A stretch of 64,000 bases of DNA, taken from positions 310,001-374,000 of the forward strand of contig JAZAYU010000264.1 in assembly GCA_038501625.1 (NCBI GenBank), in the 5' to 3' direction. Numbering within the stretch: position 1 is the first letter of the stretch; each line of letters opens with the position of its first letter. The notes beneath the pieces are model-generated. The model saw only the letters and a program-made list of their open reading frames with translations. It made no database searches and was not told where the DNA came from. The DNA is from Corbicula japonica (lineage: Eukaryota; Mollusca; Bivalvia; Venerida; Cyrenidae). The translations under genes were made by a program, and so were the position numbers. Shown here piece after piece: positions 1-13,118 of the stretch.

Positions 1-320
1 TAAACCTCCTGGACAAAAATAGCTGATGCTAAAGTTTCAACCACTCACCCAAACAAAAATCACAGTCCGAAACATAACAATCACACATGAACTTCAAGCA
101 CGATCTCAGCGCATATGCTGAGCAATAAAACTATATGGAACATGATGATATTTCGAACTACTTTCAACAGATCCTCAAACAATAACACACTTACATCAAG
201 CAAACCTGAGCAACTAAAACTTTCAAATTCTGCTCAACAAAGTCAACAAATCACATCTAAACAAAACCTCAAGCAAAACACCTTCAAACATACCCTCAAC
301 ACTAAAACGCTGCTGAACAA
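1..320. repeat. CAA/TCAA-rich degenerate repeat tract
   Basis: This tract is strongly enriched in short phrases such as CTCAA, CAACA and TCAAAC that recur every few tens of bases without a clean period. It leads directly into the ordered 95-bp array that follows, so it may be the decayed outer part of the same satellite. An 87-codon open frame crosses it, but the composition is simple and lysine/asparagine-rich, so I do not treat it as a gene. Confidence 0.4.
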
Positions 321-700
321 TAGTGTCTCAGACTTATGTGATATCCCGAGGATGCGAGAACCTCTTCGTCAGCAATAGTCTGGGAACACTGTCTAACCTG
401 AAACCTATCCTCAGCACCTATTCTGAAGCTACCTAAGGGACAGAAGTGTCTCAGACGCATGTGTTTCCAGCAATTGTCTGAAGGCACTATCTAGAAACCC
501 TATCCTCATCACCTACTCTGAAGCTACCTTAGGGACACAAGTGTTTCAGACGCATGTGTTTCCAGCAATTGTCTGAGGACACTATCTAAATACCCTATGC
601 TCAACATCTACTCTGAAGCCACCTTAGGGACACAAGTGTTTCAGACGCATGTGTTTCCAGCAATTGTCTGAAGACACTATCTCAAAACCCTATCAACCCT
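321..700. repeat. Tandem array, period about 95 bp
   Basis: The phrase CTGAAGC begins at about 423, 518 and 613, which gives an exact 95-bp period. Each unit also carries CAGACGCATGTGTTTCCAGC and GCAATTGTCTGA. A more diverged unit with extra sequence lies upstream, where GTGTCTCAGAC is at about 322. About three good copies plus one degenerate copy are visible. This looks like a small satellite or minisatellite. No function can be assigned. Confidence 0.85.
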
Positions 701-1012
701 AGCTTCAACCAATACTATTCACATCATACATGTTGAACGAAACAACCCGGTCAATATGCCCTAGTACAGAGATGTACTATATTGGACCTATAATGCAGAC
801 CAAAATGTTGACTCTCAACGATGTGAATACCTCGACACTCGGCGACATACTGCATTGTATCAATGAACGGTGATTGCTTTTATACCTTCCGACGGAAGTC
901 CTCGGACTTTACCGTTCAACCACTCTAATTTAACACAAAGCATTAAATTCACCAAAAAGAATAAGCACTTAGACCCTTACAAAGCTATATCATAAAATAA
1001 TTTTCCTCACAA
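701..1012. other. Unassigned spacer
   Basis: No repeat, gene or clear regulatory signature is visible between the 95-bp array and the 382-bp duplication. The sequence is moderately AT-rich. Confidence 0.4.
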
Positions 1013-1850
1013 AAGTATATCTCATTCAAAGAAACATTATAGAAACATAAGCTGAAAATATACTGCTTATATTTTGTTTCGTTTAACAAACAGGCAGCTT
1101 ATTTCTTTATGCATGTATTACACGTTAATATGTTATCTCCATTTTGTGGCTAAAGACCCCATGACACATTAGTAAGACACCAGGACACGTTAGAAATGAC
1201 ACAGGACAAGTAAAAAGGATAAAGTGCAAAAGAGACATGCATTTTGTTATCTTTGCTGTTAAGTTAAAAATAACAAACTGACAGATACCTGCTGTTTTTA
1301 TGGAGATATATCGTTTCTGCTACCTTCGCTGATGATGAGAAGAAAGACCCCAAGACTCGCCAGAAAACATCCTGACCTATCAGAGGCACCTTAAAAGTAT
1401 CTCTCATTCAAAGAAACATTATAGAAACATAAGCTGAAAAAATACTGCTTATATTTTGTTTCGTTTAACGAACAGACAGCTTATTTCTTTATGCATGTAT
1501 TACACGTGAATATGTTATCTCCCGTTGGTGGCTAAAGACCCCATGACACATTAGTAAGACACCAGGACACGTTAGAAATGACACAGGACAAGTAAAAAGG
1601 ATAAAGTGCAAAAGAGACATGCATTTTGTTATCTTTGCTGTTAAGTTAAAAATAACAAACTGACAGATACCTGCTGTTTTTATGGAGATATATTGTTTCT
1701 GCTACCTTCGCTGATGATGAAAAGAAAGACCCCAAGACTCGTCAGAAAACATCCGGACCTATCAGAGGCACCTTAAAAGTATCTCTCATTCAAAGAAACA
1801 TTATAGAAACATAAGCTGAAAAAATACTGCTTATATTTTGTTGCATTTAA
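1013..1850. repeat. 382-bp tandem duplication (2.2 copies)
   Basis: CTCATTCAAAGAAACATTAT occurs at 1021, 1403 and 1785, so the spacing is 382 bp twice over. The interior phrases ACACCAGGACACGTTAGAAA and CTACCTTCGCTGATGATGA also repeat. The two full units differ at only a few positions by eye, so the duplication appears recent. The third unit is truncated after about 65 bp. No coding potential is seen in the unit. Confidence 0.92.
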
Positions 1851-2700
1851 CATGTCTGGTCTAAACAAATCTTTCAGTTAAAAAGATCAAGGTATAGAAA
1901 TGTGTGTTAAATTTTATATAAATATTAATCAACATATTATAATACTTGTATAACTAATTATGGATAAATAGAAAGTCACGTGATACTAGATTTATATAAA
2001 CCATGACTCTATTGCATATATTGACGATCTGTTTTTTTTTTCTTTTAAGTTCCATCGAGATTTTTAAAGCAATCTTAATTTCATTGAAACATTTTGTCAT
2101 TTAAACGTATGTTAAATGATAAAAAGAGATGCAAATTCTCTGATAGTCCGTACATACAGAATATTTTAAAAATCACAATGAACTATGATAAATATTTGTT
2201 TTTCCGGCCGGAAATTAGTTTAACCAAACTGCACTCTATAACACATACCCCCTGATTCCTAATGTTGAATACGCACCATGGGAACAAGAAACATTGAAAT
2301 TATCACTTAACTACCCTAGGACCAAACGAAAACCCTATCTGGAAATCTTGCATCCCACCATGTTTAAATACAGCTTCATTACGCCCCAAAACGGTGTTGT
2401 TATACTTAAAATGTAAATAAAGAATAACATGTCTGCAGCCTTACCACAATGAACGGACGAAGGCTTAATAAAAAGACTCTCTGCGGAAAAGTATATTTAA
2501 AACAAGTAAACACAAGAACAACAACACGGCTATAAGTAATCTGGAAATTTGAAGTTATTCATTCTAAGTTTTTTTATACAATACTAAATGTAATACCTGA
2601 TAAAATATTGAAAGATTCCATATAAAACTGACCGGCAGAGATATTGAAACGAAACCTTTTTACCCTCAACACATTTCATAGACCAATATGAACACATTGC
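1851..2700. other. AT-rich spacer without recognised features
   Basis: I see only AT-rich sequence with homopolymer runs. No supported gene and no repeat family shared with the rest of the window are present, except a short reversed Rep-B fragment just beyond, at about 2709-2734. Confidence 0.4.
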
Positions 2701-2734
2701 AGACTCGCTTTGATTGAGCCTGTTCGTGGGCATT

Positions 2735-3035
2735 AATTGGGGCACGTCACGGGAAAAGATACATGTCCATTTATAAGTTTGAACGGTATTTCTTCTGTGT
2801 GTTTTGTTTGTGCGTCTTTTGTATATTATGTGTAACATTTGTTTGTGTGTATATCGTTTGTTTGTTTAATTTATGTTCTGCTCTTCTCTTGGAGGAATAA
2901 AGAATATCTATCTATTTTGGCAATAAAATGGTATTTTTACCGCGAAATGCATAATGATTAATGTCGTCTGCTGACGTAATTTCAAAGATTGACGTCAACT
3001 GTCCGAAGGTACCTTTTCCGTGACGCGCCCAAATT
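2735..3035. mobile_element. MITE family C, copy 1 (CRE-bearing)
   Basis: The ends are inverted: TTGGGGCACGTCACGGGAAA on the left and TTTTCCGTGACGCGCCCAAA on the right. The right half (about 2920-3035) matches, in reverse complement, the left half of the copy at 62580-62834. It includes the ACCGCGAAATGCAT and GTCGTCTGCTGACGT segments. The left interior differs, so it was probably replaced or carries an insertion. One perfect TGACGTCA lies at 2990-2997, and a near match, TGACGTAA, at 2972-2979. There is no coding capacity, so this is a non-autonomous DNA transposon. Confidence 0.8.
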
Positions 3036-3920
3036 GAATTCGTGGGGTGAAAGCAAGAAGGATTTAAATGATATTAAAAGAAGAAGCAGAAAATTTAAAA
3101 TAAACATTTTTACATCAGAAATATAACAGCATGAAATATCTTTCACATCTTCATTATTACTGCAATGTTGTTGTTTTTTTCTACAACAACGATATAAGTA
3201 TGTTTGAACTCATATTCCGAATACAAAAACCTGCCAAAACCCAAACTCATCAAAACTAACAATTTAGAAAAAAAGATTTACTGTATAATTGTAAAAGAAA
3301 TTAGATAAAATACACAACAAACGATGGAGATGAAGTATTCTTTTTTGTCTCCGAACGGCTGCTGCAGACGAAATGAGGCGTGAGACGACAACAACAACTG
3401 ATGCGCGTTATTCGTGCGCGCAAACTCAATCAACTCAATCATTCGCAGACGACAAGTAAACGGAAGTGTTCACCTGTTTGCATACGTTACTCTAGTGAAA
3501 ACAAATGTTTTTATAACTCTGAAGATACTTAAAATTTATGTAAATATTGGTAAAAAACTTGAAAGCGACGGAAGAATCTTGGAGGGATGATGTTTAATGT
3601 AGGTGTAAACTGCTTTAACAGCTGGGAGAAATATGTCGGCCAGTCGCATTCATCTGTAAAAACAAAAGGTTTTCTACTTAAAGCTTTCACCTTCACCACC
3701 TTTGCTGGTGCTACATGACTTCATTTGTGCCAATTATATCTCTCAAGCATAAAATGTTTAAATTTATGTCTTAATTTACAATAAATTAGATATTTTAACA
3801 CTTGTGAACGCGTGTCTACTACCTGATAAATTTCCTATTTGGTGGATAGTCTCTCCGATTTTTTTTCTCTAAGAATTAGCTTACCGTTTTAAAATACAGA
3901 ATGCAAAATACCGAAACGAT
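3036..3920. other. Spacer with a GC-richer patch at 3340-3480
   Basis: Most of this is AT-rich spacer. The patch at 3340-3480 is less AT-rich and contains GTGCGCGC and tandem CAACTCAATC phrases. It could be a small regulatory block, but nothing specific supports that. Confidence 0.3.
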
Positions 3921-3924
3921 CGAG

Positions 3925-4001
3925 GAAGTGGTGGTGGTGGTGGAAGTGATGATGATGACGATGATGATGAAAATGATGATGACTATGATTATTATTATTA
4001 C

Positions 4002-4053
<52 letters not shown>

Positions 4054-4065
4054 GTTATTATTATT
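3925..4065. repeat. Compound microsatellite (GTG)n-(GAT)n-(ATT)n
   Basis: The tract starts with GTG repeats, passes into GAT/GAC repeats and ends in a long ATT run. The drift between trinucleotide types suggests replication slippage. Confidence 0.95.
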
Positions 4066-5334
4066 AATTTATGACATTTTGTATTTTAAACAATGGCGTT
4101 TTTTGTTATTCATTTGCATACTTCACTTAAAATCAGTCAATCAACCAGTCAGCATCTACGCATAACGCAATTCTTTTACTTGGTTTACTCATAATAGTGT
4201 CGATATATAGGACAGATGGGACAGGGAAAAATATCTTTGTTCATTTCTTACCAAACGACCATGATAGGGAAGATTATTTTCAATGAACGGTCAGATATTT
4301 TGTAAATTTTAATTTATTTCTAATATTCTAAGTTTGTATGTCAGTACTGGCGTGTTTACTGTTTGCATCTTTGAGAGAGGTGCCATATAATTTCACTACA
4401 ACACAAAAGAGTGGAATACAAAACGCATATATAATGCTGAAATAAGCAAAGACTCACCGAGTTGGGTGCACAAATATAAAGAAAATGATAGTATATAAAA
4501 TTTAGGAAAGCAATGTTTCTGGAATAGTTTGGTACCCTGAACATTTTCCATACATTTATCAATCCCTATTTTATCCGCAATCGCTAAATGGCTTCAGATG
4601 ATAAAAATGTGTTGAAGGAGAATTCCAAAATTTCTACCCGCAAACCAACTCCCCTTCCCTCGCCCCCGCCCCGACCCTCACAATGAATTCAGTGCCTTTG
4701 GTGTTTTTTATTTGTTTGTGCTATTTGTTTTACACATTACCTCACGCACCATTTTTTGTTTTACCTCTGTGTCTCGGAATATATCCACAGTTTTAAATAC
4801 AGACAGAATGTCTCATGGGTTACGGCCTTCGTCACATTTCTGTACTCAGTCACTTTAGATTAGTTTAAGATCCACCGACCTGCTAATGAGTCTAGAAATA
4901 TTCATAGATTGTTATCACTTAGTCCCATACAAACAGTACCATCCGATCGTACTTCAGTCTATGAAAGGGCCCCTGGGACGGTTCGCCCCACCCTCGGGAA
5001 AGATTCCTACCACACGAAGCCAATTGATGTTAATTTACACAAGACGTTGTATGACACATTGGCAACATTGTCCATAGCATGTCAAACACGTAATAGAATT
5101 TCTGGAATTGCTCTAGAGCTGGGGGAATTCAAGGTGAAAATGTATTTCCTTGACAAATGTTTTATCTCATTTCAAGACGATTAAGTCTTGCTGTTATTAT
5201 ATTTAAGGAGACATTTCCAGCAAGGCTTAATGCATAGGCATAGAATAGGATTCGACATTTGACGACAAAAACAGATGGGGCCTCGATTGCCCGCAAATAA
5301 GACATGTTTACTAAGTAACATCTAATACAGTTTA

Positions 5335-5335
5335 C

Positions 5336-5389
<54 letters not shown>

Positions 5390-5392
5390 TTA
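5335..5392. repeat. (AAT)n microsatellite
   Basis: An uninterrupted run of AAT trinucleotides is visible. The flanks are ordinary AT-rich spacer from 4066 onward, in which I see no supported gene. Confidence 0.97.
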
Positions 5393-6010
5393 TGTAAGAA
5401 GCCTTATTCTAAAGTTTATTTCAGTTTAACCCTTGAAAAGATTATTTACTACATATAAATTGATTTTTAACAGAAAAAAATAAGTATGAAAATAAAACAC
5501 GAAAGTTATTATGTTTATATTATAAAACTTATGCAAAGTGGAGTTACGAAATTTTATACAAAACTTTATTTATTCTGATAACCACTGTCGACTTAATATT
5601 CAGTAGAAATATGTCAATATATCTCAATAATATGAAAAAAGTTATTAATGTAATGAGTGTGAAGACGAATTCCAATATTTGCTAACATATCAAAATTGTA
5701 TAATTAAATAGAGAATAAAGCAAAAGGATTAACATTACTTTTATGAATATATTTTAGGACCATAACAGTCCAATATTTTTGGATAACCATTATAGTCTTG
5801 ATTTGCTGTTAAAATTACCTAATAAATTTAAAGTTGTGATACACATCAATAATGACTTAACTGTTTATTTTGGTTTATGAAGTATACTTAAAGAAATTAG
5901 AAACGCAGATTCGTTAAACACGATATATATTTCTAATTTCTTTAAGTATATATACATACATTAGCTATGATAATTATTTCTATATCAGCTAAAGACTATA
6001 CATATCCGCT

Positions 6011-6235
6011 TTGAAAGTTCCATGTTCAACGCAATTATAATGCACACTGTCGTTTTGGACGGATCGAGACTGTACTGTTTACTGTTGTAAATATTAGCTG
6101 CGCTCATCCCGGGGCTAGGCGGCGTGAACAGTTATAGGCATCTCCATTACTGTCTGTTGGGCTCAATCAGAATTGCAGGCAATGTTTGATTTTGTCGTGT
6201 TTGATGACTTTTAAAGTTCCCTATTTATCTATTAC
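6011..6235 (+). repeat. Rep-B copy
   Basis: Rep-B is a dispersed family of about 230-280 bp. Its core reads GGTTCCATGTTCACCGCC, GTAAATATTGAGTTGCGCTC, GGGGCTAGGCGGCGTG and GAACAGGCTCAATC, and it ends near TGGCTTTTAAAGTTCC. This copy has all these blocks in diverged form, including CCGGGGCTAGGCGGCGTGAA. A short extra 3' fragment follows at about 6339-6385. I cannot name the family. No reading frame or target duplication is evident. Confidence 0.8.
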
Positions 6236-6385
6236 AGTATTTTTACGCTGGAAATTATAAAGACATTATATTCCATAAAGAAACACGACAAATGTGTTCA
6301 AGCCTTTGTTTGTCATAACAACCGTCACAAATAAACATATTTGTCGTTTTAGGTGGCTTTCATAGTCTCTTTTCATCTATTAGAA

Positions 6386-8051
6386 ATAGTAAAGACAATA
6401 ACTCAAATGAAGTCACTAAACATTTGTACTTACTTTGCTTCATATATTATATTTTGAATTGGCAGCTAGTTAATGTAATTGTGCAGGATTACCTAGAACA
6501 TATTAAGTTGAGATATAAAAAGCTAGCTGATTATTTCACTGTTTACAAGGATTAATAAAGACATACACGATGTAACCATATTCTTTATGTTTGATTTATG
6601 TTGACCTTTTCTTTGCATTACGTGAAACTTCAGACATGGCATAAAGTATTAAAAAACTCAACGATGCTTTACGACAATAATTATTTGACCTTTAGCAAAA
6701 CACAAAATAACATATTTGAATTATTCATTAATTTTAAACGGTGTTAAAACTGTGAAGTTCTGTATTGTAGCCTAACTTCAGTCATGGTAAATAACTTTCA
6801 CGATCTACATGGGAAATTGTCTGCCAAATAGCGTGTATGAGTTTATGAATTAGGGTTTAAAGCCCATTTTGAGGGATTTTCAGGAAAATTTTAAAGTCAG
6901 GCTGGAAATGCTATATTTAAGACGCCATATTGTCTTCTGTTTCTACTAAATCACAGTGTTATCAAAACTCATTTAGCAAATAACTTCTAAATATCTCAAA
7001 AACACATTTAAAGGATGACGATGAATGTATTTTTCCCCGAATAGTTTTTTCCCTCTTGCAGAAATATGCATGTCATTAATGTAAAGCAAGCAAAAAGCAC
7101 ATTTTGCCAGAAATAAAATGCGAAAAATACTAAACAAGCTAATACATCATTTTTGATAAACAACAATTCACATTTTATATCGAATATATTTCTTTCATGT
7201 GAAAACATTTTGCGTGATTACGGATGATTTACTGGTTTACGAGAAACAACCGTCCCAGGGTGCATCGCTCACATCAACGCCCCCTGTCGAAGCCATATAT
7301 CACTTAACAAGCGTTCATATTGAGGAGATTTCAGATCTTGTAAAACGAACCCCTTTTTAACATTAGAAAAAAGATAATGTCTAGAGCATTTAACGTGACA
7401 CCGATTCGTTTAATCCTTATCAAACTTTAAAGACCAACTACAGTGTTAGAGCGAAATAAAAAATGATAAAACACACAGAATTTATTTTTCACTCGGTTGC
7501 GGGAAGATAAGAAAATATTGGGTTTTTCTGATTAAAATCCCTGTCACGACTTCCAGAAATGAATTCTGAGAATTGGAAGAACACATCAATTATTTTGTTG
7601 TATTCATTTCTTCCTTGTAACACTTCGCATTACACTGTAACCAGCTTAAAGCGGCTGGTGCGCAATGCATGATTTTTCTTTCAGCTCTTACTTACTTTGT
7701 TTAACAATACTCGAAAGGTCGCTCATACACGTTGCTCCACACTATATAAGCCACAATAAAAGGACACCAAGATGCCAATTATATTGTTCATTCATAGATT
7801 GCTTTTAAGCATTCGACTATATAACACGCTATGAAATTAAAATCAAACGTAAAATATATTCATAGTTTGACAATAATATGCACGCATGACACTTCTAACA
7901 GGAATGTCTCTGATTTTTGTTTTTGAAAATAGCAAGACATTGGTTATTTCAAAAAATAGTGTACAGTTCGTAATGTAGCTCTCGCGTGTTATGTTATTTT
8001 ATGTTTACCATTTTGTTTGTCAACGACGAACTGTTTCAGTAGATAGTGATC
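6386..8051. other. AT-rich spacer
   Basis: No gene, no copy of the repeat families named here and no long inverted repeat are recognised. The short open frames are not conserved-looking. Confidence 0.4.
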
Positions 8052-8203
8052 CTGTGCCCAAGGTTATAAAACTGAGCATGGAAACCAGTCTCAAATCTCA
8101 AGCATCTGATTGGCTGAAATGGCGACTGGTCGCCATTTCAGCCAATCAGATGCTTGAGATTTGAGACTGGTTTCCAATCTCAGCTTTATAACCTTCAGGC
8201 CTG
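8052..8203. mobile_element. Fold-back MITE, copy 1
   Basis: This is an almost perfect hairpin about 150 bp long. The two arms meet at 8127-8128 with only a 2-base loop (GGCGAC-TG-GTCGCC). The arms include GGTTATAAAACTGAG and ACCAGTCTCAAATCTCAAGC, paired with GAGATTTGAGACTGGTTTCC and CTTTATAACC. The outermost bases are asymmetric: CTGTGCCCAAGG at one end and CCTTCAGGCCTG at the other. It cannot encode a protein. It is the most intact of the six copies. Confidence 0.95.
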
Positions 8204-10290
8204 ACCTTAAAAAGATAAGTGATAAATATTGTTTCTTAGATGAAATATTAAACAAAACTAGAAATAAGAACATAACTATTTTTATCATAATAATAACTTA
8301 ATACATGTATATCGTAGATCTAATAACTAATTCGGTTTTTATTTCAATGGCTGACTTTTTTCATCTTGTTCTGTTTATCCCTTTAAAAATGAAAACGTCA
8401 TCAATATATCCAAGCTTAAATATTCACTCATATTTGTTGCGGTTTCAAAAATATTCTCAGGGTTTAAGTAATTTTCCTGTAAAAAAGTGTTTGCGCCAAT
8501 TAGATGAAAAATAAACATTTACTAATTGCACTGTCATAAAAGTTTAGACGGCTCTGTTTTTCTATTGGAGCGCAGACAAAATTAAAATATAAAAATGTAT
8601 TTTTCTCGTGTGAAAAACAGTATTTTTTAACATCATGCTACTTTTAACTGCTTCACACACTAACTTAGCCACTACTTATAACCATGAAAAATTCTCTTAA
8701 ACCGAAAGACCTGTGCATATTACACGGGTCATGTAAATATTATTGCAAGTAATTATCGTTATATTTATTTAGTCATAGCTTGTTACATTGCAAATTTACT
8801 TGTATTGCACATATTTCTAAACTCGCTGTCAAAAGGGTATAAACGTTTTCGTTAGTAAATTTACCATGACGATTTTCGTAATTGATATACACAGCGTTAG
8901 CATTCCGCTGGGAAAAAGGAATGCTTTTGAAACTTTTCCTCACTCATAATTATAAAGTTGCAAAATTGGAGAAACTGTTAAATTTTCTGACAGATGGCAT
9001 ATATTTTCTCAACTAATTTTGCAATGGGAAAGATGTAATATATTTTCTTCCGACAAAAGCTGTTAAGTTGAAATCATATAGTTATATACGTGAAAAATGT
9101 AATACAGTGGAAAGAAATTGTTACGACAAAAGGACGACAATGTTAATAATGTTGTCTAACATTTAGTAGGAAATTTGAATTAAAATGACATTACGACTGC
9201 AATTTTGCTCCAGCATCTTTAATATTGACTCTTTTTTAAAGATCACATTAAGATTGATTTACCGCGGTACCTCTGTACATAGCGAAAAGTTAATTCTTTT
9301 CATCTGGGTCGATTGCTGGTGTTGATAGGTTTTCTACTGATTGTTGACTATAACTCAATCAAAATAAAATAAAATGCTATCTTTACTTGATATTTCAACA
9401 TTTCTACTACAAAATATTCATATACATAAAATTTTGTACTTTAACTAATTTACATCTGCCAGCAAAGAAACAATGGACTCTTTTAAGTTTCTTTTGTATT
9501 TAGTAGTTTCTTATATGTCAAGCTCGAATGTCACATTAAAATACGAAGTCTACGGAAAAAAAGCTCGCTTGGAAAACAGCTTGATAATATAAATTCTATA
9601 CTTCCGGTAATCAAGAAGTTGCCCACGTGCAGTGTTTTGATATCATACACGTGTTAAATATGTTGTTTCACATCAAATAAGCTTTGTAAGGTGCGGTGTC
9701 CCGCATTGTACTGTGTTGATTTTTTTCTCTCTTTTAATCTCTAATCTTCACAAAGTAATCTCTAAACCAGCCTACTAATCAGTGAGTGGTCAAATATCAT
9801 ATGATTTGCAGATTTGCATGACACATTCGGAAGCCGTCTATGATTTGTTCCACTACTGTTGTATTTTTCGTTGAGGACAGTCACCTTATTTACTCTTTAC
9901 AATATACGCCGGTGGTTATGAAATGGTATTATTATATTATGATCATTTGCTTAAGACAGTCTGGGATGGATTAAAATTTGTTTTGATAATTTACGTCAAT
10001 ATGAAGTTGCAAGTTACTTGGTACTAGAAGACGAGGACACTGATCTGTAGTTCCATAAATTCAATGAACAGCCTCAGTCAACATTCCTATTTGTCGAAAT
10101 CAATGGCGTTTCCAAGATTCCCATTATTTTAATACATATTTAATCATTTTATAGGTGGGTTGAGATAGAGGAATACAGAGTATGCAATAGTTATAAAGAA
10201 TTCCATCGTTTTCTATGATGTATTTGAAATCTGGAATTTTCTAATTTATAGATCTTGATAGTTTATGTCAGGTCACTAAATAAAAATAAA
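8204..10290. other. AT-rich spacer
   Basis: This is long AT-rich sequence with no recognised repeat or gene. A 69-codon frame at 8305-8514 has no recognisable domain and no sign of selection. Confidence 0.4.
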
Positions 10291-10299
10291 TCATAAAAC

Positions 10300-10480
10300 A
10301 TTCGGACAAGCGTCCCTCATCGCCTCATCAGCATCATTAACCGCTCGGAAAATTCGAAAAACAAACAAGCGCCTAAGCCGACGCAGAACAAGTGTCATCA
10401 TGGCGTACAAATAGCCTCATTAAGGCCTTGATTTGTTTGGATAGCAGCGTTAAGCCTCATGGATACCTCGTTCTTTAGTG
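10300..10480. promoter_or_regulatory. Enhancer-like low-repeat block
   Basis: This block is more GC-balanced than its surroundings. It contains no repeat copies and is dense in phrases such as CATCATTAACCGCTCG, CCTCATTAAGGCC and TTGATTTGTTTGG. It is upstream of Irx, where long-range enhancers are expected, so I infer a candidate conserved element. Alignment with other bivalve genomes would decide; the sequence alone does not prove function. Confidence 0.35.
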
Positions 10481-12850
10481 TTAGGAAGATTTTTGAGACA
10501 ACATAATTACACGGCTGTGAACGATTGTCATAAGATTCTGTTATCTTCTCAAATACACACTATTTTGATGTCTCTCTTATAATCGCCATACCATCACTTG
10601 GAATTTCCATAACGATTTTAAATAATTCCACGATCATGTTTTATTAGCTTCTTAAAATGAAAACACAATAGATAAAAATGTCGACGCTTTCCACGCAAAT
10701 AGAGTATACAGAAATATAAAATAAAGGCATCATCACGACAAGAATCAAACTTAGACAATTGAGGAATAAAAAAAAAATTGAGGAATAAAAGACACACCTT
10801 GATTAGCTGCCATGGTTTACTTCGTCTTTATTCTTCTGCCTTTTTCAAGTTTTCCTTGGCCTTCTTGTTTCCCTCGTCAATGCATCATCCTTGTCTGGTC
10901 ATCATCATGGCTGCTCGTCCGCAAGTTGACATCATCGCCCATTCCTTGTGAAGGTCTTAACGAGAACGCCTACAGACCAATTGTGCAACGTCAATCCTAA
11001 CACCTTTTAACCAGTCTTCAGCTAGGTAACAAGATTACAACTATTCTTGGGCACATGTGTTTGTTATTGGTATCGACAAATACAATTTAGGGCCATACAA
11101 AATCTGTGTTGCTCAACTTAGGCTATAGACAAAACATTATATTCAAATATTTCAAAAAAAATACTGTTACCTCAATAACCTCAGGAATTTAAACACGTAT
11201 TTGAATATTTTTTTTCATGAAAACTTGTACATACGAGGGAGACATAGGCTCGTACCTGCAAGCTATTTTATACTAAGTAACTAAAGCTTATTCTACCAGC
11301 CGGCAATACTTCCGACTTGTAACTTATAAAAAAAGCAGGCACCTTTTATAAATCTAACAGTTAGACTACATTAAAACATATCTAAGTTAAAAATGTAACA
11401 AAATTATATAATTATTCTTTTGTTTAGTCAGTATGTATTATTATCTTACAAACGTTAGCCTTTGAGATGTAATCAACATTAAGATCCGAGTCAACATTGA
11501 AAGATATACAATTGACATCAAATCGAATTTCTCTGGATTAATGTATGTCATGCGGGAACAATCATAGACAATTTCAATAAATTCGGACCTGTTTGCCATC
11601 CGGAACATGTGTTAAACATATATTCTATAATTTGTGATATGATGAGAAACTTTTTCACACGTGCCAAAATTTTAACAACCTCTAGACAAATAATTTTGGT
11701 AATTTGGCCAGATTCTCCACGCGATGAATATTATTTCAAGATAAAATCAGGTTGTAATTACTGTCGGTCGAAAGACGACCAGTTTGCTCTTCGCTTCGAA
11801 ATAAAGTACAGGCGTCAATGAAGAGGATAATACGCGTACAACGCTTGTGCGTTAACATACAGGGGATATTTGTTTTCATTAATATATTTCGCTCACTGGA
11901 GCTTGACCAACCGCCCCACCCCACCCACTGCAAACCCTCACTACAACACCTTTGTTTTCTTGTAAAAATGATGTCAAGTCACTGTTATTATTCTATTATC
12001 TAAAATAAAAATATGCAGTCACTGGCAATATATTTGTTCTTAAAAATCTATGTTCTATATAATTTATAGTTTCTATTATATTAATAGAATATTGATTGTT
12101 TAAACTAAGATTTTGACGGTAAAATTTCGCATAACAAATTGTCTTCTTTTATTATTGTTTTTGTTGCAGAAATTCGCATTTTTACATTTGGTAATAACCA
12201 TAAAATTCTTTTATACAAGAAAGAAATGTAAAAAAAAACGCTTAAGTAAACTTAAGGAGATACGAAAAGGAACCAAACTAATCTTAGTTTAATCGATAAT
12301 TCAAGTGGTAAAATATGTTTAATAGCAGAAATATTTCCAATGTGGAAAACGTTATTATAAGTTCGAATAAAACACTCGATTTTACAACGCTAACCTGTAA
12401 AAACTATTTGTTAGAATCTGTTAAACATAACACCAAAGTTGTGAGAAATAAAAAATCTGCTTAAATGAGCTGAGCACTTCAATTAAATATTGTTTTATAT
12501 TCAAACTTGATCGAAAATACATGTGTTCAAATAAATCAACTTCAAGTATTTTTATGTTGCATTCTTGTAAATCAGCGATTTCAGTACTATAACGGTAAAT
12601 TCTGGCAGCCTGAAAATTTAATGCAAATAGTTTTTTTCCTGGAGTCAAAATGTGATGCATGTATGTTTACCAGTAGGCAAATATACATACTACATTCAAT
12701 GTACGCTGATTGTTTAAGAAATGCAAGTACCCTCACCTTTCAGTCCAGAAAATTTCTTCAAATGATCTCATACGGGTTTCAAGTTTACGCGAAAAACACT
12801 TATAAATTTTGGTATGAGTATAAAACCTTCTTTTCACAGTATTCACGGAT
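10481..12850. other. Spacer with no supported gene
   Basis: The region is mixed AT-rich spacer. A somewhat GC-richer stretch at 10790-10990 carries a 62-codon frame without recognisable domains. No repeats shared with the rest of the window were seen. Confidence 0.4.
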
Positions 12851-12852
12851 CC

Positions 12853-13118
12853 ACTTTATTATAAACACGGGGAAAATACCGATATCTCATGTAAAACAAG
12901 CGAGCGACGCAATGAAGCGTGAACCTATTACGCCACTCATACCAAAGAACAGAAATTGTTCTTTGCTTATATATTATTTATTTTGTTTTATTTTAATTGG
13001 GGTACGTCTATTAAACCTTTCATTGCAGGTTAACATGAATTAACTTTATTATAAATACAGAAAAATACCGATATTTCATGTTAAACTAGTGAGCGACGCA
13101 ATGAAGCGTGAACTTACG
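12853..13118. repeat. Imperfect direct duplication, spacing about 185 bp
   Basis: TTTATTATAAACACGGGGAA followed by ATACCGATATCTCATG and GCGACGCAATGAAGCGTGAA at about 12853-12930 recurs at about 13037-13115 with small changes. The second copy reads TTTATTATAAATACAGAAAA. It is a local tandem duplication that has since diverged. The longest open frame in the window (12507-13043) runs through the first copy. That makes the frame less likely to be a gene. Confidence 0.8.

Noticed and set aside
1..700. CRISPR-like array
   Set aside because: The repeat unit is 95 bp and contiguous, with no alternating short repeats and unique spacers; the genome is eukaryotic.
2640..2735. Separate Rep-B insertion next to MITE copy 1
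   Set aside because: Only about 25 bp (TTTGATTGAGCCTGTTCG) matches; too short to annotate as its own copy.
12507..13043. 178-codon open frame, the longest in the window
   Set aside because: It crosses one unit of a local direct duplication, has no recognisable domain and has biased AT-driven residue use. No splice or promoter context supports it.
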